Shown here piece by piece: positions 1-11,293 of a stretch of 64,000 nt of DNA. Under the pieces are notes generated by a model that had not been told where the DNA came from, ran no database searches, and was given only the letters and a program-made list of their open reading frames with translations. Location: positions 1,215,628-1,279,627 of the forward strand of contig QEOQ01000206.1 in NCBI GenBank assembly GCA_010279815.1, given 5' to 3'. Numbering within the stretch: the first letter of the stretch is position 1; each line of letters opens with the position of its first letter. This DNA is from Brachionus plicatilis. Taxonomy: Eukaryota; Rotifera; Eurotatoria; Ploima; Brachionidae. The position numbers and the translations under genes were made by a program.

Positions 1-3000
1 AAGAGATATCAAAGTAAATTTGGGTTCCACAGCGCTGCTCAGTTGCAGTGTATCAGCGCGACACGGTGACGTACAATGGATACACGAAGGCACCGCTCTT
101 GGTTACGACAGAAAAATTCCCGGCAAACCAAGATATTCAGTTATTTGGCACCAAAATGAAGACACCGAATATCATTTGCAAATTAGCAATGTTACTTTGG
201 AAGATGAAGGTGTGTTCTCATGTCAAGTTGCACCTATTGGTGACTGGGACACCAAACTGGAAGCCAGAGCCAAGCTTACTGTTTTGGTGGAGCCCCAAAG
301 CGGACCAGAATTGATGTTCAATGACGAGTCAAAAAATCAAAATGATGTTGTACACTTTAAATCAGCAAGTCAAAAAGCTACTAAATTTACTTGTACAATA
401 CGGAGAGCAAAGCCTGCTGCAAGCATTAAATGGTACATAAATGGAACATTGGCTAGCCTTAGAGTTGGAAAAACTGTCGAAACAAAACAATCAGGTAAAT
501 TAAAAAAAAAAAATAAATATTAAATTTAAAATTCTTTAAGATGGAGTTTTGGAAGATTTGACCAGCGTTTTTGAGCTAAAGCAGCAGACCGATTTAATTT
601 ATAATAATTCAATTATTAAATGCCAAGGATACCATGAAGCATATGGCCTAGCCACACAACTAGCAAATATGAGCCTGTCATTGAAAGTGGTTGTTGTTTG
701 TAAGTGTTTTTTTTTATAAAACTAGTGTAAAGTCTCAGGTTTTGGACTTAAGGGGTTAAGCCAAGCAAAAAAACAATTAAATTTAGTTTAAATTTTTAAA
801 TAATTTTTAAATTTTTAATATACCATTTAAATGTTTAAATGGAATCTGAGTTTAAATTATTATTTATTATTTATTTCATAAAATTATGCCTGTCTTGGCG
901 ATGTTTAAAAAAATGATTTCAAATAAAAAAAAAGTTATTAATGACATTTGTAAAGTAATTTTGAAGGTATAGCAGAAAGTCAGTAGTTTACATAGTAGCT
1001 AGAACGTGTGTTAATCTTAGAACACACAATACTAAAGACATTTCAAGACTTCTAACACTAAGAAACGATTTTTTTTTTAATTTCTAAATTAATTAAATAA
1101 TAAAAGATCCTCCGAGTGTTCCCAAAATAAGTGGTTATGACAACACAACAGGTGTTATAGCGGGAACTGAGCTAAGAATACTTTGTTTGTCGAGTTACAG
1201 CTATCCACCTGCACAGCTATCTTGGTACAGGGATGGAAAACTAGCATCGTCAAATTATGATACCATTGATGCAACTAAAATAACTGAATCTGTTTACCAA
1301 ATTGCTAAAGTATCTCCAACTGACCATCAGAGTGTTTTAAAGTGCAACGCTTTTAACCAAGCTATGGATGAGCCTTACACTACTGGTGTTTTATTGAATG
1401 TTCTTTACGGTCCGGAGAAGCTCACTATGAATGGAGTGTTTGAAGTTGAAGCAGGAAAAGAAATAAGTGCCAATTGTTTTACTGATTTATCAAATCCAGC
1501 TCCTAAATTGAGATTTAATTTTGATGGCATTGACTACGAGCCGAGTTTTTTTACGACAAAATCACCTAATGGCACCGGAGCATTCTCAGCTAGTGGAAAT
1601 TTTAGTCAAGTTATGCGCAAAGAAAACAATAACAAAGAATTGAGATGTTTTGTTGAAAATAAGGCTGCTAATGTTCAACAAATGATAACAAAACAAATAA
1701 AAGTTTTATGTAAATTTTAATAAAAAAAATTTTTTTTAAACAATTTTTTTATTCTAATAAAATTTTTTTATAGTTCCGCCAGATTCTATTGAGATGATTC
1801 AGTCAGTAGAGAACAAGACTTTTAATGCTGGTACTAAAATAAGAATTGAATGTGTGTCCAGAGGTGGAAATCCGTTGCCAGAAATCGAGTGGACTTTGGG
1901 CGGCAAAAAGTTAACTCCAGTCTCCACCAAATCAGTTATTTACACAGTCGAATCAACTTTGGATTTGATCCTGGAAAGAGAGCATCACGGCAAAGCCGTA
2001 GAATGCAGATCAGTGAATAAAGTAGGGAGCATTAAAAAACAAGTCACTGTTCACGTTTCATGTAATTTTTATTTTAATTAGTTTTTTTAAAATTATCTAA
2101 AAAATTTTTGTAGATTTGCCATCTAATGTTGTCTTATCGTTGGTAAACCCAATTGACAAAGCGAATAACTCATTTTCAATTAAAGCAGGAGATAGAGCCA
2201 TATTTAAATGTCAATCTCCAAATTCAAATCCACAACCATACATTACTTGGTTTAAAGATGGCTTTCCAGTATTGATTGGGTCAGAAGAACAACAAAATTT
2301 GACCAGTTCGTTCGGAAATAACAATGAATATGACACAATTAGTTATATGTCTTTTATTGCTACTTCATCTGATCATTTAAAAGAGATTAGATGTGATATT
2401 AGGGTAAGGGATATACCTAGGACTTCGCATGGTTCACTCAAACTTCAAGTCAAATGTAATGAATTTTTTTGTTTCTAATTTTTTTTCTCTTTTTTAAACT
2501 AGAATTTTTTCAAGTTCCCCCTGAAATCATAAAGTATCCACCAAGTATTATTTACATGAATGAAAATACTTCTTTTTCGCTGAATTTGAGCTCAAGAGCA
2601 AACCCTGAGCCCACCTATAGATGTATTTCAACAAATGTAAGATCAACAATAATAATATTTTTTTTTAATTTTATCTTTTTTTTTTCCAGAAAAATTCCTA
2701 CAAGGTAGTAAACTCAACTTTAAATTTTATAACATCTCGAAGTGACAACGGTGACTTTATTTGTTCGATCATGAATTCCGAAGGTGTTAATAATATTAAA
2801 TTCTCATTAATTGTAAAATGTAAATAAGAAAAATTTTCAAAATTTTATTTTTATTTCAAAATTTTTATTTAAGATGCGCCAACTGCGAAAATAAGCAGTC
2901 CTTTGCATATGACCAGTCTTGGTAGCAAAATAAGTCTTAATTGCATTGGTGAAGGAAATCCATTGCACTATAATAATTTCACATGGAAAATAGGAAACAA

Positions 3001-4986
3001 GCCATTTGTGACAGCTCATTCAGACGAATACTATGCTTTCAAATTTATTCCTCCCAATCTTTCGGTGCTAACAATAAACAATGCCAGGGATGTAGATGAT
3101 GGAAATATAAGCTGCACTGTTTCGAATGGTATTGGAAAAGGAGATGTGGCTTATACCGAATTGAGAGTTAGGCGTCCTCCGGTAGTTTTAACAGATCAAA
3201 GTGTTCTAAAAGTCGGAGAAGATAGTAACATGGGCCGAAGTGCTTCATTTAAGTGTGTTATCAAAGGCTATCCAGAATCGACTTTTAAATGGAAGACTCC
3301 TACCAACAGTGATATAACCAACTCATCAAAATACTCAATATTTAACTCGAATTTACATGATCAAATTCAAGCATCGGTGTTGACAGTTAACACAATTACT
3401 TCAGGCGACTATGGAACATATTTATGTGAGCCGCGGAATAACCAGGGACCAACTATGGCCAGAGCTATTCTAAGTGGGAAACGTGAGCAAAAATTTAATT
3501 TTTCTCTTTGAATTGATTAGGAAATGGTTTAAATTTCAGTTAATCAATATAAACTCAATAAATAGAAGCATTTTATTTAAAAAATAAATAAATATTTATT
3601 TAGTATTTAGTTTTAAGTCAATGTTTAATTAAGAATTTTTCTAATTTTAGACCAACCGGAACCGCCAAGTGACTTTAAAGTTCTGAACATAACCAAAAAC
3701 TCAATTGCTTTGGGGTGGAGAAATAACTTTGATGGAGGAGACATGCAGAAGTTTAGAATTCGCTATCGCAAAGACACCATGGATCCGACTTATAAATATA
3801 TTGAGACTGAAAATGTAATTAAATTTTAAAATTTTATTTTATTTAATAGATATTTTTTTGAATAGGACGCATCATCAATTACAATTGATAATCTTGATCC
3901 AGCCACGCGGTACATAGTTAACATCCAGTCTCTGAATAGATTTGGCACCGAGGGATTCTTAAGAGAGCCATTAATTGTTCAAACAGATTTCGGCTTCAAT
4001 GAAATTAATCAAATGCCAATTTTTACTGGCAATGACTTTCCCTTGACAGTCATATTGGTAATTTGTGCTAGTGGAGCTCTATTCATGTGTTTTAACATAG
4101 CATTCATTGTTTATCTAATAAAAAAGCGAAAAATAAAAGGAGAAGCTGGTAAATTTTTATTTTTTTTTTAAATTAAAAAACATTCAAATCGTTTTAATTT
4201 AGATTCTACTACTGATACAAATGAAACCGAGGCTAACACAGTCGAAATGTTCAGTCCGCCTCCACCTTATCCAGACGAATTGAACTATCAGCTTGATTTT
4301 CTTGGAAATAACTTTGAAGATGAAAACAAACCATTTGTACCACAATTAAACCCGCGTATTTCATCAAGATACTTCAAAGATCTAAATGACAGACTTGACT
4401 ATGCAGTGGAATATGCGACACCTATTCACCAGTCATGGCAAAGCGATCAAAATGGTAGACCTGCAAATTTTTATTTTTTAAATTTATTTTCCAACATTTT
4501 TTTTTTAATCAAGATCTTGATGACGATGTCTATTTGTCTTCATTGCGTCAATTAGATAAGAATATAACTGCAGCAATTTCTGGTGTGAATGCTGGCGGCC
4601 GGTCCAGCCTCAGCATGCACCCGAATACAATTCGGGCCAACTACAACCCAGCACATCGCTTAAGTTTTGTCAATCGACCATTTGGCATGAGTAACACTGC
4701 TTCATTTCACCAAAATTTGAGCAGTCTTACATCTTCCATTACAGATAATTATCCTGATACAAGAGGATATCCATTCGACCGACTTAGTCAAACAAAATTG
4801 GTCTATAGTAACAACAAGCTAATAAATGGACCGATTACGTCCACTCAAGCATACAACACAATCAATAATAGTTACCGACCAAATTCGTCCTGTAAAATAT
4901 ACCAAGACTTAGACCAAGATGCTAGGGGAAAATTCGAAGAGTTAAAAGGACACTTAAATACTGAATTTAAAGGCCATTTGGTTTAA
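1..4986 (+). CDS. Nephrin/Sticks-and-stones-like immunoglobulin adhesion receptor (5' end outside window)
   Basis: Twelve exons join in frame into about 1305 residues: 1-494 (open at the left edge), 541-699, 1107-1709, 1774-2061, 2114-2455, 2515-2636, 2690-2819, 2874-3482, 3651-3814, 3866-4148, 4203-4454 and 4514-4986 (TAA). All junctions are GT-AG; introns are about 50-65 bp except 700-1106 and 3483-3650. The protein shows roughly nine Ig domains (paired Cys, W, and D-x-G-x-Y/F-x-C-like motifs), one fibronectin type III domain (exons 9-10), a transmembrane helix at about 4046-4117 followed by KKRK, and a cytoplasmic tail with a proline-rich SPPPPYPDEL stretch. About eight to nine Ig plus one FN3 is the nephrin/SNS/Hibris architecture, whereas Kirrel/Neph proteins have five Ig and no FN3. 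Such proteins act in trans at cell contacts (filtration slits, myoblast fusion). The tail ends GHLV, a possible PDZ ligand. AATAAA-like signals lie near 5236-5265. The start codon and signal peptide are not in view. Confidence 0.88.
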
Positions 4987-5946
4987 ATTTAAGCAGCAAT
5001 AGCTTTTTTGTATCCGATGATTATGTCAAAGTCTTTGATAATTTCGAGTCCTTTTGTAAATTTGTTTTTTTTTTCTTATTTTTTAGTTTAAAACACAACT
5101 CAAATCTCTAGTATTTTCATTGAATTTAAAAAAAAAAGTATTTTCATCAAAAAGTATATTAAAATTATCGATTTTTGAAATTGTATTTGTTTTATGAATT
5201 TGATTTTTTTCGAGATTATTTTTCATTTTTATGTAATAAATTTTTATATGAATAAATAAATAACTTTTGAACTAGATATTTAGTTGCTTTTTAAAATAAT
5301 AATATTTGGAATTAATTTAAATAATACGGAAAAATTGTTTCAGTTCATTCAAAAGATAAAAATTTAAAACTCACTAGCATGATTATTTAATTTTCTAAAT
5401 TTTTGTTCAGGTGTGCTCAGTTTAATACAATTGGTCAATGCCCATTGCCGTAAAGACTTCTTGTTTAAAGTGAAATTTTAGGAATTAATAAAAGTCAAAG
5501 AATAAATAAAAAATAAAAGTGCGCTTCGCTTGAACTTAAAAATGAATAAATCCATTAAGAAAAACAAAACAAAAACAAAATCTGATTCATGAACAACAAT
5601 TTTTAAATCAAAAAAAGAAAATTAGAAAGAAAACTACAAAAATTAAAATGATATTACTTAACATGATACTACTAACTGGATATTACTTTTTTTATCTTCA
5701 ATTATTCATATTTTTGTCATTTTTGTTTTTAGAAAAACAACGATCAACTCATTTACTCTAACTTCTTGAAAGCCTAAAAACCTCAAACGGTCGCTATATA
5801 TTTTTTCAAAAATAAATAGATTTACTGACTTATTGAAATTGCATTTAAATTTAACGAAAAACAATAAATATTCATAGATTTGTCAATCTGTGTGTTGAAA
5901 GATTTTCAAAAAAATATAACCCTGACAGACCTGTATGCATGAAGTT
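4987..5946. other. 3' UTR and AT-rich spacer
   Basis: The first ~280 bases carry the likely 3' UTR of the nephrin-like gene with AATAAA-type signals near 5236-5265. The remainder is AT-rich with no coding-like reading frame that I can support. Confidence 0.4.
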
Positions 5947-6154
5947 ATTCTAGGCAGAGTTGTTTAAAAGTCACAAGTCTCAAGTCAAGTCCGGACTCTA
6001 AATTTTTTTTTTCTATAATTTAAGTCCAGACTTTAAAATTTTGAATACTGACGAAGAAATTTATGCTAAAATTGCAACAAAATTCTGATATATGGCAAAA
6101 CTATTGCATTAGACAACCCAAGAGTATATAAATTTTTTGATATGAAGCCTGATC

Positions 6155-6613
6155 GGTAAAAACTTTTTGACAACAAAAAATCTGCTTTCTACACCCAAAA
6201 AAAAGATTTTCACAACCAAAAAAAAATTCCTGATCAAAAGTACTCAATTTTTGAAAAATGAATAAATTTATTTATAAATCAAATAAAAAATGATTTTTCG
6301 AGTTACAACCAAAGCCAAATCTGCAGCCAAGGAAATCAGAAATATATCTGGAAATGGAAATGTGGCAGTGGAAAAGTTAGACTTGGCCTCTTTGGATTCT
6401 GTCGAGCAGTTTTCCAAGAAGATAATCGCTTAAGAGGAAAGAATAGACATTTTGATTAACAATGCAGGCATAATGATGTGTCCGAAGTGGAAGACCAAAG
6501 ATGGCTTTGAAATGCAATTTGGCACGAACCAAATTTTTTTTTTACGGTTTGGTTGTGATAATCTTTTTTTTAGGTGTAGAAAGCAGATTTTTTGTTGTCA
6601 AAACACGACATCC
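6155..6613. mobile_element. Nested TIR element carrying a host dehydrogenase fragment
   Basis: A 459-bp insertion inside the hAT MITE. It is flanked by a perfect 9-bp repeat AGCCTGATC (6146-6154 and 6614-6622), present once in the uninterrupted relative at 12.1 kb as the similar AGCTTGATC. Its ends are inverted repeats of about 65 bp sharing GACAACAAAAAATCTGC and the adjoining TTTCTACACC. A 9-bp duplication points to a Mutator-like element or a Merlin element (8-9 bp); ends starting GG fit either. The interior is not transposase but a short-chain dehydrogenase fragment (next entry), so it resembles Pack-type elements. Confidence 0.65.
6299..6522 (+). pseudogene. Retinol dehydrogenase-like (SDR) fragment
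   Basis: One reading frame of about 75 codons reads like the second to fourth strands of an extended retinol-dehydrogenase-type short-chain dehydrogenase: TTKAKSAAKEI, then VEKLDLASLDSVEQF, then [14 protein letters not shown] and [10 protein letters not shown]. The NNAG motif and the [12 protein letters not shown] segment are characteristic of the RDH11-14 family. The frame contains one in-frame TAA between the two halves, lacks the N-terminal cofactor motif and the YxxxK catalytic region, and lies wholly between the terminal repeats of the 6155-6613 element. It is a captured, non-functional gene fragment; an intact donor gene must lie elsewhere. Confidence 0.7.
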
Positions 6614-7092
6614 AGCCTGATCTAGCAAATTTTAAAAAAAATTCTGGCCTTGGACTTTTTTTTGAGACTTTTAAACAACTCTGATTTTAGGCTTTGAAAA
6701 ATTTTTTTTCTCTAAAAAAAGTAAGATTAATGATCTAATAGATTATTATTATATTCAAATATATACTTTTTCAATTCCACGCTATTTTTTGAGTATGAGT
6801 ATGAGTTTGAGTGATAAGCACTCAACTATTACCCACACTCAAAACGCAATTTTTTGCATGACAAAATTATAGAAAAATTTGAAATTTTCTTTTTTTATTT
6901 AAGTTTAAATATATAAAATTGAATTTTAAACATCTTGAAATATTTTTTAAAACTAGAAAGCCGGGTGGGTCAAATTGACCCGATTTTAAGTTTTAAACTT
7001 CATGATAAATTGAACTGAAAAAGATATTAAAATTTTTTTTTCACTTCATTCGTTTTTAAAAATTAATTAAAAATTTATGTAACTTTATTGTT

Positions 7093-7180
7093 TTATTTAT
7101 TTATTTATTTATTTACAAATAGCCATTTAGGCCGGCTGCTTGGAGATCTCACGCTCCCCTTTCAGCAAATTTAGCGCAAT
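7093..7180 (-). repeat. Probable LINE 3' end with TTTA-repeat tail
   Basis: A run of TTTA units (7093-7114) adjoins a locally GC-richer segment (about 7120-7170), which read on the minus strand looks like the 3' terminus of an RTE-like retroelement followed by an (AAAT)n tail. No coding part remains. Confidence 0.3.
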
Positions 7181-7664
7181 ACAAAAATAATTTACTTGAA
7201 TTACAAGTTATAAAGTTTTTATTGTTTTAATTTATCTTATTTTATCTCAATTTGACCCAGCTCATTAGTTAATTAATGTACTTAGTTAAAAAAAAAATTA
7301 ATTAAAAAAATTTTGCAGTTATTTTATGAATTTATCATAACAGAATTTTTATCAAATGTTAAAACCTAGCACTGCTTTGGCCACTTTGATAATTAAAACT
7401 TTTTTTTTTAATTAATAAATAAATATTAGTGATTTCGGGTCTGTTTTACCTCAATATCATTGATATTGAATTTTCAATATCAGTGATTTTCAATATCACA
7501 CTTGATATTGAGATTAATTAATTGATATTGAAATTAATTAATTGATATTGAAATGAATTGATTGTTATTGAAATTAATTAATTGATATTGAAATTTATTT
7601 TATTTGAATATCAAAATTAGTCAATTGAAAAAAAGATAAATCAAGTTTTATTTTGGAATTACAA

Positions 7665-8237
7665 CTAATTTTTTACTTTTGGTGGTCTTCCTCTTTTTCT
7701 CTTTTCTTCAACACACTTATTTGAGTTAATTACTTCCATCACATGAGCATTCTGAACAACATTTTCATTAGCTAAATCTGTTAATTTGTTTGCAACTTTA
7801 TTTGTTTGTAACATTTCTTCTTTACAAATCGTTATCACCCTGTAGCGTGTACCTGAAGTAACATGGGTTAGATTTCTGTCGGTACACAATTGGTGAATAA
7901 TCTCTCTCTGAGCGGTTGATAAATCACTTTGGAATCTATAGCTTATAATGGAACCATTTAAAATTAGAGAAATTATTTCAGTTATTGTCTTTTGGAAGTC
8001 TTTTTCATTTATTTCGCTTAATGGCTTAACCCAACATTGAATTGAATCACAATCATTTGATTCAAAAACAGACTTAACTTTATCATGAGTAAAAACAAAA
8101 TCATCGATATCTCCAACTGGTAATGACATGTCAACATTTTCTTCATCATTATATTCCAATTCAAAGTCTTCATCATTCTCAATCTGTTTTAAACTTTCTA
8201 GCAAGCCATTACAAGTAAAAGAACCTTCATTTACCAA
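7665..8237 (-). CDS. Accessory ORF of the Merlin element: R3H-like and AT-hook protein
   Basis: A frame of about 190 residues, open upstream of the listed start, overlapping the end of the transposase frame by a few codons. The N-terminal third is acidic (EDFELEYNDEEN). Residues about 108-138 (TAQREIIHQLCTDRNLTHVT and on to RYRVITI) resemble an R3H domain, with the R-x3-H spacing. The C-terminus KRKRGRPPK is an AT-hook-like DNA-binding tail. R3H and AT-hook parts would suit a nucleic-acid-binding accessory factor or a C-terminal extension of the transposase. Function is inferred; the ORF lies entirely within the transposon and shares its strand. Confidence 0.6.
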   Translation of the reverse strand: MVNEGSFTCNGLLESLKQIENDEDFELEYNDEENVDMSLPVGDIDDFVFTHDKVKSVFESNDCDSIQCWVKPLSEINEKDFQKTITEIISLILNGSIISYRFQSDLSTAQREIIHQLCTDRNLTHVTSGTRYRVITICKEEMLQTNKVANKLTDLANENVVQNAHVMEVINSNKCVEEKRKRGRPPKVKN

Positions 8238-8799
8238 TGTTTTGTTGTACTTTACAATTATAGATTAAAAAAGCCCCAAAAGCACCAGTACGAGTTAAAT
8301 TTTGATTGTGACGCCATGTGTACTCATCTAAATAACTTTGTAGATAAAGCCTACTAACTCCGCGAATTTTTTTGAACAAACTTTTTGCCGAGCACCAAAT
8401 CGATTCGATCCCATTAGTGTGGACACCGGTCGTAGGATCAACAAAAAAAAGGTCATGATTTACAGTCAGATGTGTGTAATTTTTGTCTAATTTACTAATA
8501 CGCTGATAAGCTTTCCGACAATCGCTGTGTATAATTGTCTTGGGATCAACGTGTTTATATATCACGTTTAGTAAATTCACAGCATCACGCTTATCCACGA
8601 CAAAAAATAGGCATCGACGTGAGCTACCCTCGTAAAGGCCAAAAACCCAAACTTGTTTTCGTTTTAAGTCCTTTCTCTTGTGGTGCTTAAAACGGACAAA
8701 TAGACTCTCGTCAATTTCAACGATTTCTCCATCGCCGCCCAGAGTTAAAAATATAAAAAAAATAACAGAGTAGAAAATATAATTTACATTTAAATTCAA
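8227..8799 (-). CDS. Merlin transposase (ISXO2-like DDE domain)
   Basis: A 190-residue frame with the whole ISXO2-like catalytic core: GEIVEIDES (D30), IIHSDCRKAY (D93), then FVDPTTGVHTNGIESIW (E132) and a C-terminal YLDEYTWRHN. All three acidic residues expected of the DDE triad are present. The conserved part starts almost at the first residue; the N-terminal zinc-ribbon region usual in Merlin transposases is not seen, and only subterminal repeats lie between 8800 and the element end, so the protein may be truncated or its first exon lost. The first ~20 hydrophobic residues look like translated non-coding sequence. The frame stops just where the 7665-8237 frame opens, so a frameshift or splice could join the two. 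Confidence 0.8.
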   Translation of the reverse strand: MNLNVNYIFYSVIFFIFLTLGGDGEIVEIDESLFVRFKHHKRKDLKRKQVWVFGLYEGSSRRCLFFVVDKRDAVNLLNVIYKHVDPKTIIHSDCRKAYQRISKLDKNYTHLTVNHDLFFVDPTTGVHTNGIESIWCSAKSLFKKIRGVSRLYLQSYLDEYTWRHNQNLTRTGAFGAFLIYNCKVQQNIGK

Positions 8800-9023
8800 A
8801 GAATTTACTACATATAAAAATGTGCAAATTTAATTATCGAATTAATCAGTTTGATATTGCAATATTTAACTTGAAATTGAAATTAATTCATTGATATTGA
8901 AATATTTTCCTTGATATTGAAATTAATTAATTGGTATTGGAATTTTTACCTTGATATTTGTTTAAATATCAATGAAGTGTTAATTAATTAATTGATATTG
9001 AGGTATAACAGACCCGTGATTTC

Positions 9024-10375
9024 ATTATTTTTAATTTTTTCATAAAATTTAAAAATGAATCTTAAATTTACTTTTTCATTTTTTAAATTAAAAAATTTGG
9101 TTCGAAAGATTTAAAAAAAAAATTAAGTCCATTCGAATTATCTTGACCAAACAATCAATAAAATGATTGTCGGATCAAATTTACCCGATCGGGCTTTGTA
9201 AAAAGATGGCATAAAAAAAATCTGGCTTTCTAGTGTTAAAAACTTTTTGTGTTAGAACAATTTCTTTATTTGTTTTGAAATTTAAAAAAATACATTATTT
9301 TTTAATAAGTTTAAAAAATTGTGGGATTTAAGTTGGTTTCAACTCGTGTTACATTTTGTTTATTTTTGAAAATTAGTCCAAACAGATTAATTTTAATAAA
9401 ATTTTTTAGGAAAAAACTTGATTGAAACGAACTTTATTCCCTCATTAAATTGAGAAAATAGAGTTTGGTGAAGTTTAAAAATCTTCTTGATATGTTTCAT
9501 GAGGTCAAAAACTTGCAATATTATGCGACATGCATAATTGCATCATTGGCAATAAACTCTGCGAATTAAGCCAGAATTAAAAAAAATTACAATATATTTA
9601 AGTAAGGATAATCGTATCGTAAATATCTAACAGACATGCTCGCTTAATAGCACTCCTAAATCCCTGATCTGCACACTTTAAAAAAAAAATTTCCAAACTT
9701 AAAAAATTAACTTAATTTTACACTTTTTAAAGTCTAAATAACACACTTTCTTCACATTTGAAAATAAAACTTTAAAAATATTATAAAACCAATACCTAGT
9801 ACCTAGAACTCCTAATGATTCACTAAAATTAGGGTTTAATTATTAAATTTAATACTCAACTAAAAAGAGCTGGAATAGCAGGACAGTGAGTCTGAGCGTG
9901 GACATGCATTTGCCTTACTTAAAATCAAATTAACTGAAACTTTTATTAATTTACCTAAATAAAGTCAGCCTAAAAATTCTTCAAAAGCCTTAGAATATAA
10001 ATAATATTTTAAAAAATTATTTGATTAGAAATAAAAATTTGAATATTTGACTTCCTTGTCAATTTTATCGAATAAACTTAACAATACACAATAAAATGTG
10101 ATAAAAACTTTTTTTAATTAGCTAAAAATTAATAAAAAAAAGTGTGAGGAACAGTGTAAATAGTGTTTTTAAGTAAATTGTGCTTGTTAGAAATTTTAGC
10201 TGTACTGAAACTAATTTTGCGTGTGCTGGTTAGGTACACCCATGCAAGTAAACTTCATTTTGCATATACTAGAAGGCTTTGAAAGTTGATGTTTTTTTGT
10301 ATGTTATACTATGTAAAATTTTGAAAAGCAGGCTACTAACCTCTGTATAGGTGGAACAATGTTTCAGCACTAAAA
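9024..10375. other. AT-rich spacer
   Basis: No open frame with coding character and no recognisable repeat ends seen between the Merlin element and the RTE-like fragment. Confidence 0.4.
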
Positions 10376-11293
10376 TATACACAAACTGACATGGCGATCA
10401 CCAGATAAGAAACCTTTAAATCAAATTGATCATATAATAATCAATAAAAGATGGAGTTCTTCCCTAAATGACACTTAAATCTTTAGAGGAGCCGGCATGC
10501 TAGGAGCTGAAGGTGTATAAAGCTGGACTGAGTAAAGCCTATCAGAGAAATGCAAAAAAGAAATACGATGTTGGACGTCTAGCTGATCCCAAAAGCAAAA
10601 CAGAATACAAAGCTTAGAAAGAGCATTCAAAAACTTAAAAACCAAGAGGAGTCGGATATACAGAGAAGATGGTCAGAAATTCGGGAAGCCTATCGTAAAA
10701 CAGCAGAAGAGGCTCTCGGATTTTTAAAGCATCAAAAAAAGGTGGATATCCCATGAGACATGGGCACTGATAGCTGAAAGAGGGGAAATCAAAGCGAAAA
10801 TGCTTCAAGCAAAATTTAATCGAATCTGCAAAAAATTAGAAGCATCATATGGAATAAAGAAAAGTCTTGGGAAGAAAGGAGCTAGGGGTGACAAGAGGAA
10901 CTATATAAACCAGTGTGCTAAAAAGCAGAAGAAGCCAGCTCAAAAGTGGACCTACATAAGCTACACAAGATGATAAATTCGATATGTAGCTCTTCACATA
11001 AAAGATTAACATTAGTGAAAAACAAAGAAGGTCGTTTCTTAACAACTGAAAAAGAGCAAGGGCAAAGATGGGTTGAGCACTTTAGAGAAGTTCTAAATAG
11101 ACTAGAACCTTTAGAGTCTAATGGTCAGGCTTCCAAAGAAAGGTAACAAAATGATTTGTGACAATTGGCGAGGAATAACACTGCTACCAATAGTAAGCAA
11201 GGCGTTCTGCAGCATAATACTGGAAAGAATCAGGAACTCCTTGGATATTATGCTTAGAGAAGAACAAGCAGGTTTTAGACGAGGTAGAGGACG
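10376..11293 (+). pseudogene. RTE-like LINE fragment: endonuclease end and RT start, frameshifted
   Basis: Three-frame reading shows the end of an apurinic-type endonuclease (TDMAIT, IDHIIINKRW, FRGA near 10400-10485), a basic linker (10550-10950), then RTE/CR1-type reverse-transcriptase N-terminal sequence: LVKNKEGRFLTTEKEQGQRW, VRLPKKGNKMICDNWRGI and REEQAGFRRGRG ending at about 11292. Several frameshifts and stops break it, the SDHYLV part of the endonuclease motif seems lost, and the catalytic palm is absent because homology stops abruptly after GFRRGRG. Sequence after 11293 is unrelated. A dead, 3'-truncated copy. Confidence 0.75.

Larger units (their letters stand above)
5955..6683. mobile_element. 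hAT-type MITE, interrupted by a second element
   Basis: Begins CAGAGTTGTTTAAAAGTC and ends with the near inverted complement GACTTTTAAACAACTCTG. The flanks ATTCTAGG (5947-5954) and ATTTTAGG (6684-6691) form an 8-bp target duplication with one mismatch, as expected for hAT transposons. Without the 6155-6613 insertion the element is about 260 bp and aligns along its length with 11919-12188. No transposase coding is present, so it must have been mobilised in trans. Confidence 0.75.
7437..9015 (-). mobile_element. Merlin-type DNA transposon with intact target duplication
   Basis: Terminal inverted repeats begin GGGTCTGTTTTACCTCAATA on the left and are matched (one difference) by the complement of the right end at 8992-9015. 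The element is flanked on both sides by the perfect 8-bp duplication GTGATTTC (7429-7436 and 9016-9023). Inside each end are many copies of an ATTGATATTGAAATTAATTA-like unit. The two minus-strand ORFs (8227-8799, 7665-8237) encode an ISXO2-like DDE domain and an R3H/AT-hook protein. Length 1579 bp. Merlin transposons have 8-9 bp duplications and an IS1016/ISXO2-like transposase, in agreement. Confidence 0.85.

Noticed and set aside
7490..9000. Regularly repeated ATTGATATTGAAATTAATTA units as a CRISPR-like or satellite array
   Set aside because: They are confined to the subterminal parts of the Merlin element, are imperfect and lack unique spacers; they are transposon subterminal repeats.
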